From assembly GCA_037179335.1 (NCBI GenBank), contig JAKZHN010000034.1, positions 310,001 to 374,000 on the forward strand: a stretch of 64,000 nucleotides of DNA, in the 5' to 3' direction. Origin of the DNA: Cyclaneusma minus (lineage: Eukaryota; Ascomycota; Leotiomycetes; Marthamycetales; Marthamycetaceae). Of this stretch, positions 20,546 through 32,314 are shown in pieces. Position 1 is the first letter of the stretch. The number at the start of each line of letters is the position of its first letter. A model generated the notes under the pieces. The model was not told where the DNA came from, did not search any database, and was given only the letters and a program-made list of their open reading frames with translations. Made by a program: the position numbers and the translations under genes.

Positions 20546-22573
20546 TGTGGGCGTCTGTAACGGTGGAGGAGGGATGCAGGAGTTGCGCAGGATATTGGTT
20601 GTAGAAGTGGAGGAGTGGTGGCGCAGGATAGTAGTTGTAGGGAAGGAGGAGGAGTCGTGGATGTCGAGAAGAAAAGATATCAAAGATGAAACGCGTGCGC
20701 TCGGCAGATGTAGCGAGCGGCTCACGTGTGTGATATAAAAAAAACCACTAGCGCCCGAATGGTAAGCGGTCCAGTGAGGCATGGAAAATATATTCCACCG
20801 GGGCAATTTCCGTCAATATCACATAGCATCACCAAACAAGTATGTACCGCTCCACACTTCACACCCGAGTTACTGTGCATATCAAACGACTTGGAAACAC
20901 ATGCCGTGACCCAGGAGGAACACCGCCAGCTCCCTCTGCCATTCTAATCTTCTCGCAGCTCTTAGGGCTGGCGAAACCGGTATCATGGGAAGCCGTACGA
21001 GCATCCGGGGCATATGACCATATGAGTTTTGCAATAACGGTGTTTCTCCCAGAAATTTCGTAGCCCCTAGCCACCATAGCCACCTCTGGAGTTGAGGAAA
21101 TGCCCTTGTAACTGTAAGTGTCATCTAGGAAAAAAGAGACCCGTCGGCAGGGCGGCTCATACTACACGTCCCACTTGGTACAAGACGGGGTCGCTACGTT
21201 GGGAAGCCATATGCAGCCTTCTAATGCGAGAGGCACTATTTTTGTTGTGGAAGACGAAATCGGGAAGACTGTACAGCCAGTCAATTCCATTTCTTCGGAT
21301 GTAGAAACTAGAAAGTCTGGAATTGAATTGATCAACATTCAACGCTGCGTGAAAGGCTGTTGCCGGTGATGAGAGGCAAGGCTACCTACCTATATGTAAC
21401 GCCGAGTGATGAAGGAAAGATAGGACTGAACGAATCAGATTCAGCGATAGATTGTTGGGAGTGATAGGTGGGGTGTCTCCAAACCCTGCAAAGTTATGGC
21501 CTTGACTTCCTCGTTCACCTGGACTCACATGTTGTACAGTTGTAGTGACTCGGCTCCCCGTCTTGCCAGGCAGGTGTGACTTTCTCTGCTTGCTGAGGTT
21601 CCAGGCCATTGTCGATACACTCGCGAAGTGGAGTGAGAAAGGCAGCCCAGACATGATGATACATCTTGCTTCACTACCACTGGGTGTCTGAGAGTGTTAA
21701 GCGTCGACAGTCAGTTGAGGATCAGCGAGATGAAGACGACGAGCTCGGAACAGCGCCGTATTGCATCAAGTGGACAAGAGAAAATCAGGTATCAAGTGCC
21801 GTGTCGTGGCCTAAATCTTCCACTGAATACGAAGGAAGATAAAAAAAAAACTAGAGAACACAGACGCTGTTATAATTATATTTTGATGACATGTGGAGCA
21901 TGGGCCTAGCAAACAGTTGCACCCTTTAGACCCTGGGCTCCTACTCCTACTCTACACCTCGTCAAGCATTACAAGCCCACTAATCTCAATTTTGCTTTGG
22001 TAATTTGAAAATCACGGGCAATCTTTGAAGGAAGTGAGCACATGTACAGCTCACTTGAGAATAATTGCCGTTCGAATCGTCACATGTCACTCAATAAATT
22101 CAAACAAACGGACAAGACAACCGGATCAATGCCGAGCAAAGTGATTTCCATTCAAGGGCTTGAAAGCTCAAAGAGCCCAAGTTTCCCGGAGCTATCGAGG
22201 TAGGGAGTGTAGTATGCAGACTTCACATCGTAATGTGAGCCTAGCAAGCGAAAAAACGCCCCTGGTGACACCTCGCCAAAGCCAACAGACTGCGGCAGCA
22301 AGCAAGCAGCATGTGAATGCCCCGCTGTTCTCTTCCCAAGTCCGCTAAGACAATGGCAGGTGAACAGCAGGGCCTAATGTCCTGCCGCAGCAAATGAGGA
22401 GAAATAGAAAGAGTCCGAAAAACCCAGCAAGGTGACCTTGCAAGCCTTTTCCCTTCCACCTCTTGCAGTTTCTCCTCTCAACACCACTCATCCATCAACA
22501 CCAAATCGATCTGATCCCTCCTCATCAACATCTGCATTCCAATCTCCAGGTAGTTGGATCTCTCTCGAACCAA
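20546..22573. other. Intergenic, nothing recognised
   Basis: About 2 kb between the WW-like gene and the exchanger's 3' end. Short frames on both strands lack coding character. No RNA gene or terminal-repeat element was found. Confidence 0.4.
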
Positions 22574-25480
22574 CTAAGCACCGAATATGCTTCTCTTCAC
22601 CATACCCCCAACCATCTCAATCACGGCCCTTGCAGCAACAGCCGCCTCTGAATTCCCCCCCAAATTACTCTCATCCGTTGTATCCGGATAAAAGTACGCC
22701 GCCACCGCGATAATCACATAAGCGGCACACAACAACGCGCCCTCCAAGTAATTACTCCTTCCATCCAGCACCAAGAAGTTGACAATAAAGGCGCTCACAA
22801 ACAGCGACACCGTTTCGAACAGCGTAAAGTACAGCGACATATCCTTATCCATGCACCATCCGAGAAGTACAACGAATGGTGTGACGAAGAGAGCGATTTG
22901 GATGGATGATCCGACGGCGACACCGATAGCAAGGTCCATTTTGTTCTTGGCGGCGACCGTGACGGCGGTGACGTGCTCGGCGGCGTTGCCGACAATGGGG
23001 AGGATGATGAGACCGACGAATGTTTCGCCCAAAGCGGTGTTGGTGGTTACGGCGTCGATGCTGTCGACCATGAATTCGGCGCAGAGGGCGACAAGGCCGG
23101 TGGATACGAGAAGCAGGATGACGGAGGTGGTGCGTGAGATTTGCTCCTCGTCGATTTCTTCGACATCGGCGGCGGAAACCACGGCGGCGGGCGTGGACAC
23201 GGAGGGGGGAAGCATGCCCATGGATTGGACGCGCGAGGGAGGGCCGATCTCGTTGAGGCGGTCGGGGAGCGAGTTCGTGCGGCGGATGCCGTAGCGGACG
23301 CGGGGGATGGGACCGGTGGGTTGCGGGCTGGCGTTGGCGCCGCGGACGAATGGGGACGGAGAGTGCGAGGGCGAAGGCGAGGTGAAAACATTCTGAGAAA
23401 ACGTCTTGGGAATTGTGGGACGGAGACGGGCGAATGGAGACGAAGATTTCTTGAGAGCCGAGGGGTCATTGTCTTGGGCTTCGAGGTCGACGGCGAAGTC
23501 GACACGGCGGGGCTCATTGTCATTCATTGGTTGTTGGGCTTCTGGGACTGCTCGCATGGGCTGGAGTTCGGTGATCTCTCCGGTTCCATGGTGTTTGCGG
23601 TGCTTCTTCTTCTCACGGCGTTCACGCTTCTTCTCCTTGCGGGCCTGCTTGGAGGTCTTGACGGACTCGTCATCGTTGCGGTGGCCCTCGGCTTCGTTGT
23701 CGGCGTCAGCATCCATATCGATTGCACCAAGGCGATGTCCGAAAGTGGGCGACGTGGATCGTTTCTCCTCGGTGGGGTGTTGCGACAAGACAGGGCTGCT
23801 GGTAGTGATCAAAGAAGGAGAGCGAGTAGCCTGAGGAAGGTCGGCAGTCTCCTTCGAGCCTGCACTAGACTTGCGACGACGACGACCACCTCTCATGACT
23901 CTCTTGATTCGTTTGGCCGTAGTATTTGAGCCGCTCGAAGCATCGGAATCGGAGTCATCAGATGAGGAACCGCTGCTGGAGGTGTCCATCCATGCGGCAA
24001 CGGGACCCGGAGCACTCTCCTCATCAATGATATGCTGAGGAGTGCTCTCGTACATGTATGCATGTGACTTGAGCTGGAACAAGAGATACATCACGTAGAC
24101 GAGCAGGAGAATCTGCAACATGTCAGCGGCATTAGGCTAATTGACTGTGAAATAGAACATACCACACTGGTTCCTCGGCTGACTTGCAAAACTGCAGTGT
24201 CGGCCTTTTCGGCATCGGTGAACGAGGCATGGAAGGCAGTCTGTTTCGTTGTTAATGGAGGTTCCTCATATTGTCATATCAACGAGGGCTACTTACAGGC
24301 AACAGGAGACTCATGACGCTCAAACTGAGCAAACATGCACTCATCTGGGTCACGGTACTGTTGTAGATCTATGCCAAGTTAGCCTCGATGTCAACATTAA
24401 TTTGCATATTAGGATCTCTCTCTCACCTGTTCACGGAATCGAAGTCCACCAATAAGGAAGGACATTCCTAGAATCAAGAGCAAGTTGGACAGAATCGAGC
24501 CAAGCAGAGAAGCTTGGACAATACGGATTTCGTTCTGTGTAACCAGTCAGCATATTGAAACATGTTGACAGAGGAATATCGAACATACCTTCACCAGTGC
24601 AATGCTGTGTCATCGAACAAGCGATATCAGTGAGCATTTGTGCATGTAGGGGAAGGGGGAAAACATAGGACATCACATGGAACAGGTGCATGGAGACGGA
24701 AAAGGAAACGATATGGGACGCGATTGATATGATAATGCCTTTAAGAGGGCTTCTCGCTCTTTCTTGTCTTGATCTCTTAAGGAGTAAACATACATGCTGT
24801 TTCAAGTCAGCATTTGGTCAAAAGCGGAGTCTAAAGTGACTGTACAGTGACAGCCACAGGGACACATACAAAATGATAAGTTCAACTGCATTACCAAAGG
24901 TAATATTCATCAAGGCGCCAACTGCATCACCCATTCTGCTGGCCACGCTTTCGGTGGCATGACTCAGGAGTCCGGCAAGCGGAATGATGGCAATGGCATT
25001 CATAGCGAAGATTATGGTGGGGTTGGCTCCTGTGAAGTTCATAGCAATGCCGATAGGCACAAAAACTAGGAGCACATTAATCCAGCTGGACATGATAATG
25101 TCCTTGGAGGTAAGCCAGAAGCGAGCGAGGACGGGTTTCTTGGGTGGTTTGGCAGTCTTTACGACAGACCCCTGCCCCTCAGCTTCAGGAGGTGGAGCTG
25201 GGGGAGGGACGACGGGAGATATGTTGTCGGCCGCATTGTTGGATGTGGCTTTCGACGGGCTAGCCTCGCTCTTCTCATTGGTATCCGAGTTGCTGGGAGA
25301 GACATCGTTGGAGGTATTTGCTGCGGTGGAGGCCTTTCTGCTGGGCGTGCTATCGCCTAGGGTGAGAGTCTGTAGGCGACTCGAGCTTCTGGTGAGTGGA
25401 GAGGGGCCATGCGCTTTCGTTCGAGCCCACGACTGTACGCGGTCTACAATCGAGTCAGAATCAGGTGAAGTCTTCTTCAT
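22574..25480 (-). CDS. Vacuolar Ca2+/H+ exchanger (CAX family, Vcx1-like)
   Basis: Six exons (25480-24870, 24604-24589, 24534-24427, 24368-24297, 24240-24163, 24112-22574) give 807 residues. It exchanges cytosolic Ca2+ for vacuolar H+. The two alpha repeats are clear: 'FGNAVELIIFIALVKNEIRI' and 'GNAAEHVTAVTVAAKNKMDL', with the GNA(V/A)E motifs that bind the cation. About ten or eleven transmembrane segments are visible. Residues 1-115 are a Ser/Pro-rich cytosolic N-terminus. A very long, charged central loop (about 340-610), rich in Arg/Lys, Asp and Ser, separates the two halves and makes the protein roughly twice the size of yeast Vcx1 (about 410 residues). Exon 2 is only 16 nt. The long N-terminus and loop are probable regulatory sites (inference). 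Confidence 0.9.
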
Positions 25481-28400
25481 AAGTGTAAGATGGCAAGGCC
25501 GCGAGAGAGAGCTTGTGTGCTAAGGACGAGCAAACGACTGTAGCTGCGACGGGACGTGTGACTTGGTGATTGGTGCGTCGGTTCACGACAGCGGGAATGG
25601 TGGGGGAGAGTTGAAAGAAAGAGATTCAGGCGTTCGTGGGGGGAGGCGGCGGCTTTTGAGGGCGATTGGGGAGACGGATAAGCAGGCGTCGCAGGGGTTC
25701 AGCTTTCCACCAGCGCCCAAGCGTCAGACCCTCGGGGCGGCTCAGCCCCGAGGTGGATGCACATGTGCCCCAACCTGGACGGCTGGACCCTCCCTCCCTG
25801 GCCTGCAGAAGGTCTCCACTAATCTGCGCCCTGCTGCTGCAATTGACGCCCTGAACTTGAATCGAATCCCACCACTCGGCGATTCATCCGTGCCGTCTTT
25901 CTGCTTTGTCCTCGCAACGCAGGTGGATGGATGACGAAAGGGTGTGGATGTGTGGATGACAAAGCCCAAGGCGCAGTGTGTGCCTTGATGCAAGTCTCGG
26001 GGGCTTTCCGTTGGCTGAAGATGGGCAACTTGCTCCACCACAACTGGGCTGACGGGAACGACGACCACCATGGAAGATGCATCGACTTCGACGTCCCTCG
26101 ACAGCCTTCATCACCAACAACTGGCATGTTGTCGAGTTTGCTGGCGGGAGGAGGAAACACTTGTCACTCCCTCGACCATTCCACCACGTCGCCAAGTGTT
26201 CCAGCCGCTTTGTCCGAGCTAACGTCCTCGCTGATAGGCGCGTGTCATTCAATACCAAGGCGCCATCCCTTGGCAAGACGCCAGACGCGACAACAGACAC
26301 CAGGGCGGCCCCCAGCCAGAGCGAAGCGGACAGACAGCTGGAAGCCAGTGGCGGATTGAGGTCATTCGTGCCCAGACGGCCCAAGAGGATTCTCGCTTCC
26401 CTGGACGCCCAGGCGGTTCCAAGGAAAAACAAGCATTCAATGAAACGACCGGTTTCTTTTGAAAGCACATGTGAAGAAACATAGGGCAACTCACGCATCT
26501 TCAGTCTTTTCCCAGGCAGCTGGATGCGGGCCCTGCCTTTTTGCGCGACTCGCGTTGGCTATCGAGATGTGGAGGTGGGAGCTGCGGGATGGCGCAACGT
26601 GTATCGACGAGTGTGGTTGAGGGTGTATGTAAATCCTTCGCTACCGAATCAGGTTGCGAAACGGGATATGGTATTGGTACCTCGATCGAAGGGATGCTGG
26701 GTATTCGTGGATATTTGTGCGGAGATGGTGAGCGGTCGCGTGTCTGTTTGCCACGAGCCGGTTAGCAATGAAGGCACGCCGTCATATGGTGAGAGATAGA
26801 AGCCAGGCGTAACTTCATGCGCCAGGTATCAGGAAGAAATGAAGAAGCTCACCTTCAGAGAAAGACGCGCACTCAGCACAAACGAATCACGGAGTATTCG
26901 ACGGCAACAAAAGAACAGCCCGCTAAAGAAATATATGTTTTTTGCAGCCAGCCAAGCCCAGAACCTCGTCTCAGAGCGCACGCAGGGACCCAAAAGCAAT
27001 TTCTACCCCCAAGGGTGCAACAAGTTCCAGCACGCCGCCAAGACGGCCAAGACGAGAGTTCAAAGAAAGCACCTTAGTGGCCAATCGAATTTCGGAATTC
27101 CCTTGTCAGATCCCCATCTTTTGCCCCCCACTACGTCGACACCGCTTGTCAAGCTGTGGCTCAAGCTACCATGTACACGACTCTGTGGCTGTGCGCGAGA
27201 GATCCCATGTTTAGCGCTTATGCCGGCTCCGACTCACCGTGGTAGTATCTAGGGACTCGGGATGAAGCGTCACCGGACTGGAATAACTACTGCATACTAC
27301 CACACCTCACCACCGCTACGACCTGAGAAGAGTTCAAGATACGGCTCCGAGATGCGATTCCCCAAGTCTCTAAAGAATACTTGCTTCCCGTCAGTTACCT
27401 CGATGGCTCTAGCCTCTAGCCCTTGGACACTCCGCTCCGACCACCAAACACCGACCTCTCCTTGACCGCGAGAAATCACGACTTTCGTCCTGTTACAAAC
27501 TAGACACTACACACCTAAGGACTCGCACTGATTACCGTGCTAACCGCCAAACAGCCCCCCAGTCCTCGACAGCGAGAACCACGACATCTTCCTCCTACGC
27601 ACTACACATCTAAACACTCACTTCCATCAGATCTCAATAGCGGATGACAAGTTATACAATCTCGTCTTCTGATTTTCGATTCCAAAGAACCTGGTATTAC
27701 AACTAAGTAGGGGTACATAACAGCCCATCCACTACAACATACAACTCCTGCGTCCCATTCCCATTCCCATGCTTCTTAAAGATTCAAAACAGCTCGACAC
27801 ACCTCTCGAGTCTTGGCCTCGCTCCCCATCACGCTGTGACGCAGCTAAACCAAGCAAGCATCCAGTCTTCTCGGACTTGCCTGAAAGCAAAATGTAGCAA
27901 GCTCTGGCCTTGACCTTTCAATACAATAAACAAGAACAAAAGCAAAGTACCCTCTAAACGCCTGCTATGATTTTGAAAACTCAATGTGCTGCGCGCTCAT
28001 TCCTTAGGGAGAACAGATGGGAGATCCCCTCGGAAACAAATAAGACCCCATATCCGCTTCCGCCTCAATGAAAACCCTTCCGCGAATGACATGCAGAACA
28101 AAGGAAACGCTATTATTTGCAAATTGAACACAGAAACACGTTCCATAAAAACACAATTGCCATCCCTCCCTTCCACAGTAACATGATCCTAAACACAAGC
28201 TCCCATGATTTGCAAATTTATGAAAAGTGCACATAAGCACCTCGTCATTCTTTGCAATAAACCACGAGACCACTAAACACCCCTTGCTTGCTCCTTTTGC
28301 TCTCCCAGAAAAGCAAATCCGGCAAGGCCGAAACAACAAATGAGAGGTATCCTTAAAACCACCTCCACACATTCCACCTCAATAGCACTCGCCAATAGCA

Positions 28401-28640
28401 ACTCGCCAATAGCAACTCGCTATCTGATCCCTATTCCACCACTTTCACCTCTTTGACAATCATGTCTGCTCATAACCAGTAAAGGGTACGAGTATTCGCC
28501 AGGACCATAAAGGGTTATGAGCAGCCTGGCGACTGCCCCAACCCAACCATGTCGCAATAACCATAGATATGAGCCTTGTAGTCCAAAGACCACTGACTCT
28601 TTCAGAAAACCGTGTCGTACGAGTACGAAAGAGTCGCAAC
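25481..28640. other. Intergenic, about 3.2 kb, no gene recognised
   Basis: It lies upstream of the exchanger and downstream of the kinase. Short frames on both strands are unconvincing. A ~110 bp imperfect tandem duplication lies at about 27451-27625 (GAC(C/A)GCGAGAA..CACGAC and ACTACACA(C/T)CTAA shared). A 15 bp repeat, CTCGCCAATAGCAA, occurs about three times at 28387-28420. Confidence 0.4.
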
Positions 28641-31600
28641 TCATTCCCCCCTAGCCTTCCCCCTCCTCCTAAAAAAGTCCATCACCTTCCTGGCAGCACC
28701 CGAACTACCCGCATTATGACCCGGTCCACCACCCTCATGATCATGCTCCCAGGCATCATTAAACTTGCGGTTGTTCTTCTGCAGCACCGCATAGTTCTTC
28801 CTCTCATTGCGCTGTCCACGTCCCGCATTCACATCAACACCATGGCCGTTCTGATTCTCATCATAGCCAGCGTATTGCTGTGGGGCCGGAGAGTACATGG
28901 CTGGGCTGCTGACACTTGCAGGGATCTGCTGATTGTGTTGCGAGGCCGAGTAGTTGGCGTGATTGGGATGGTTTGGGTTGTTGATGGATACGTCAGAGTC
29001 GTTGTAGCTCGATAGGTCTTGGCTAAACACGGGGGTGCCGTTGTTGCGAGTATCATACTCGCTCTGAACAGGGGATTGCATATTGTGGCTTGCCATTCTG
29101 CGCTCAAGCTGGGGGGACTCCGGATGCTGTTCGTAGTTGGCATCTCCTTGCGAGCTGCTGAACGCATTGCCGCGACTGCTAGTTCGGATCTGGGGCGTGG
29201 AACCGCTGGCGTTGCTGCCATCATAGTAGCTGCGGTCGTCGTCCTTTCCAATTCCAATGGACTTGAGCGAAAAGCTGGTCGGGAGGAGGGAGTAGCGTTT
29301 CGTTTTCTCGCCGCCTGCTGATCCGCTCTGCGATCCACCGTTCACGCTACCGCTGCGCTTGCGCCCAAACGAAATCGAACGTCGCGAGGACTCGGTCGAT
29401 TGGCGGCTGGAGGGAGTATCCATACCGAGGGCTGATGGGTGGTTTTGCATGCTGACAGGAGGATATTTCTTGCTTAAGCGGTCTCTGGGCTTCTCAAGCT
29501 TCTCATTCAAGGAGGACTGCTGGGTTTTGCCACTGAAGACGGAACCGCGGCGGCCGAAGATCTTCTCGCTGAGGCTGCTAATCGTGCTGGATCGCTTGTG
29601 GCTGCTTCGGGGGAGAGAAGATTGTTGTTCCTCAGGGTACCCGGTGACCTTCGCAAATTTGGGGGGCAGGGCGTTCGGATCAGGGGCTGAGTGCTCCTCC
29701 TCGTCTGGCTGCGACATGGGGTTAGATATGTAGCTTCGGTTACCTTGTTTGGGTTGGGACATGTGGCCCTGGGCATTGGTGCCGGCTACAGTAGGTGCAA
29801 CTGGCTGGCCGTATGAGCGTCTGGAGGGCAGCACCATAGATCCAGGACGGCTTGAACTCGAAGTCATGGAGCCACCGGTATTGGGGCGCGCAATTGAGGA
29901 GCCGGCATTAGGGCCAACATTGGGGTTGGCAAATGAAGATTCAGACACGGATCGAGGAGTATCATATCGAGGCGCAGAGCGTGGAGGAGCACCCATGTTC
30001 TGGGTCTGTGGCCTTTGCGAACTAGATGGACGCTGACTCTGGCTTTGGCCGCGCGATGAACCAGGAGGATCACGCTGCTGTGGCTTTTCCCTAGTTGTGG
30101 GTCTGCGAGTCGCAGACTGGGGCAAAGACACCTCGACCGGACCATCGCTGTTAGCTGCGGTACGCGATCTTGAAGCACTGGCAGGTGCCTCGGCTGGTTC
30201 TCCACGGACAGTATGCGTCCTTGGAGCCTCGTATTCGACTTGGACAGTTCTTCGCTTGGTATCCTTGTTGGTCTTTGGTACATCTTGATCAACCTTGGCA
30301 GGCTTGCGCGAAAGATCGCCCACAGCAGAGGATGCTTGCGACTTGCTAGACTTGGATGGTTCACGCACAGAGGCGCTTCGAGCGAGTGAGGGAGATACCG
30401 GAATTTCTTCCGAGCCCACAGTCGTATTGGCAATGTCTGCAGTTGTCGTAGAACTGCTTGTAATAAAGCCCACAACATGCGCGTACTCGCTCAACCAACT
30501 GTGCCTAGCAACCTCGAAGAGATCCGCTCGCTTTCGTGGATCGGGTACAAGAATTCGACGGAGGAGGTCTCGAGCATGAGGAGTGACGTATTCGGGGAAG
30601 GTCAATGGGGTAGAGACGATGTACTTGTACAGAAGGTTGATGTTGTCGCCTTCTGGGTTCGCCGGATCGTCATCGAAAGGCAAGTAGCCCGCCAACATGG
30701 CATACTGCAGGGGAATGTCAGCTCAGGTTCTCTAAATGTTTTCCAGACCTCTGCAAGTGTCAATTGACTCACCAAGATCACACCACAGCTCCAGACATCA
30801 ACCTTCCGACCTGTGTACAGCGAATCGCTAACGACCAACTCAGGGGCTGCATAGCAAGGACTGCCACAGCTCGTCTGCATCAAATCGCCCCGTCTGTATC
30901 CACTATCCCCGGGCTTGTCCAGTTCCATCTTCTTGACAAAGTCGCGGTTCGAAAGTTGGTATTCGATGTCGTCACCCAGTTCGTCGAGGGGGTCGAAAGA
31001 ATTAGCAAATCCAAAGTCCGTGATGATGATGTTGCGGTTGCGGTCAAGGAGCAGGTTTTCCAACTTCAGATCCCGGTGAACAATGCCCTTCTTGTGTAGA
31101 TAGCCCACACCGGATACTAGCTGAGCAAAGAGTCGTCGAGCTGAGTTGTCCTTCAGATACCGATGATGGAGGATGTAGTCGAATAATTCGCCACCCGAAG
31201 CATATTCCAGAACGATACCAATATGCTTGTCGGTCTCCACCACCTCATGCAAACGAACAATATTAGGATGGGATATTTCCCGGAGAATGTTGACCTCGCG
31301 ATAGATCTTTCCCAGTCTACTAGGATTGGTGCCGGCCAGGTCCCGGCGAATAAGTTTGACTGCGACCTGGATTTTGGGTTAGTAGTCATTCAACAGTCTG
31401 GTATAGAGTGGTCTCACCTGAACGCCGCCTTCCTGTTTCCACCCCATCTTAACCTTGCCAAACTCGCCTTCTCCTAGGGTATTTCCCAGAAAGTAGTCCC
31501 CAAACTTCCCATTCTTGCCCCCTTTCTGAGAGCTCGATCCATGTTCTGAACGAACCCTGCTCTGCCGTGCATCTTCTGAATTTTCAGACTTCGACGGACT

Positions 31601-32314
31601 CATCGGGGTGCCCTCAGAACCATGCGGCACAGCTTCTGCCATTCGCTCGCGCTCACGGCCTATGTCCTCCTCGGGTTTGCTGACAACAGTACGACTGATC
31701 ACCTCACTCTGTTCTCGGGATGGACCATTCGGTCTGGAGGCAGCTGGTGCGTGGTTCTCCCTGGCCGGCTTGTCGCTACCAGATCGAACTGGAATCTGCT
31801 CATGATCGCCTTGCTGAGTCCGACCAGTGTTGCTCTTGACATCGTCTCGGGATGCCCCATTGGCCTGGCGACTGGAGCTCCCCCGCTCTCTGCTTCCATT
31901 CTGGTATTGTTCCTGGGCCCACAAGTCATCGCCAGGATATGGGCCTTGGCGAGAGGACGACTGTCGATCTGTAGTGGCGGTCATCGACGCTCGGTTGTTC
32001 GATGAGGTGCGAGGAGGAGCTACAGGAGCGCCACGCATCTCGCCTGGGTAGCCGCTTGGTGCAGCAGCGCTCACACCAGCATGGGAGGAGTGAGGTCGAG
32101 TTGTGCCCGGAGTCATGGAAGACGATGACTGGGACTGGGCATTCGGAGAGTAGTATTGTGGTTGCGAAGGACTGCTGATCGGCGCGCCATTGCCAGTGTT
32201 GCTTGGTCTTCGAGAAGCCCGTCGACTGCTGTTAGGAGGGGAGGCCGCAGGCTGGGGATCGTAGTAGGAACCGCGGGGCTGTGAGTGCGACGTGACTGAA
32301 GTGACGGAAGACAT
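28641..32314 (-). CDS. kin4: Serine/threonine kinase, Kin4/Frk1-type
   Basis: Three exons (32314-31418, 31366-30773, 30704-28641) give 1,184 residues. The kinase domain spans about 285-590: glycine loop 'LGEGEFGKVKMGWK', 'VAVKLIRRD' lysine, 'VHRDLKLENLLLD' catalytic loop, 'ITDFGFAN', and 'TSCGSPCYAAPELV' activation segment. The blocks 'FGDYFLGNTLGEGEFGKVK' and 'AMLAGYLPFDDDPANPEGDN' match the yeast Kin4/Frk1 group, where Kin4 keeps the spindle position checkpoint active by phosphorylating Bfa1. An insert of about 38 residues separates DFGFAN from the activation segment. The long N-terminal (1-280) and C-terminal (590-1184) regions are disordered, Ser/Arg/Gln-rich. I start at MSSVTSV; a 5' exon through the AG at about 32339 is possible. 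Confidence 0.85.

Noticed and set aside
22779..23929. Several long plus-strand frames
   Set aside because: Antisense to the well-supported exchanger exon.
25884..26498. 204-codon minus-strand frame upstream of the exchanger
   Set aside because: No domain or signal peptide convincing enough, overlapping frames on the other strand of equal quality.
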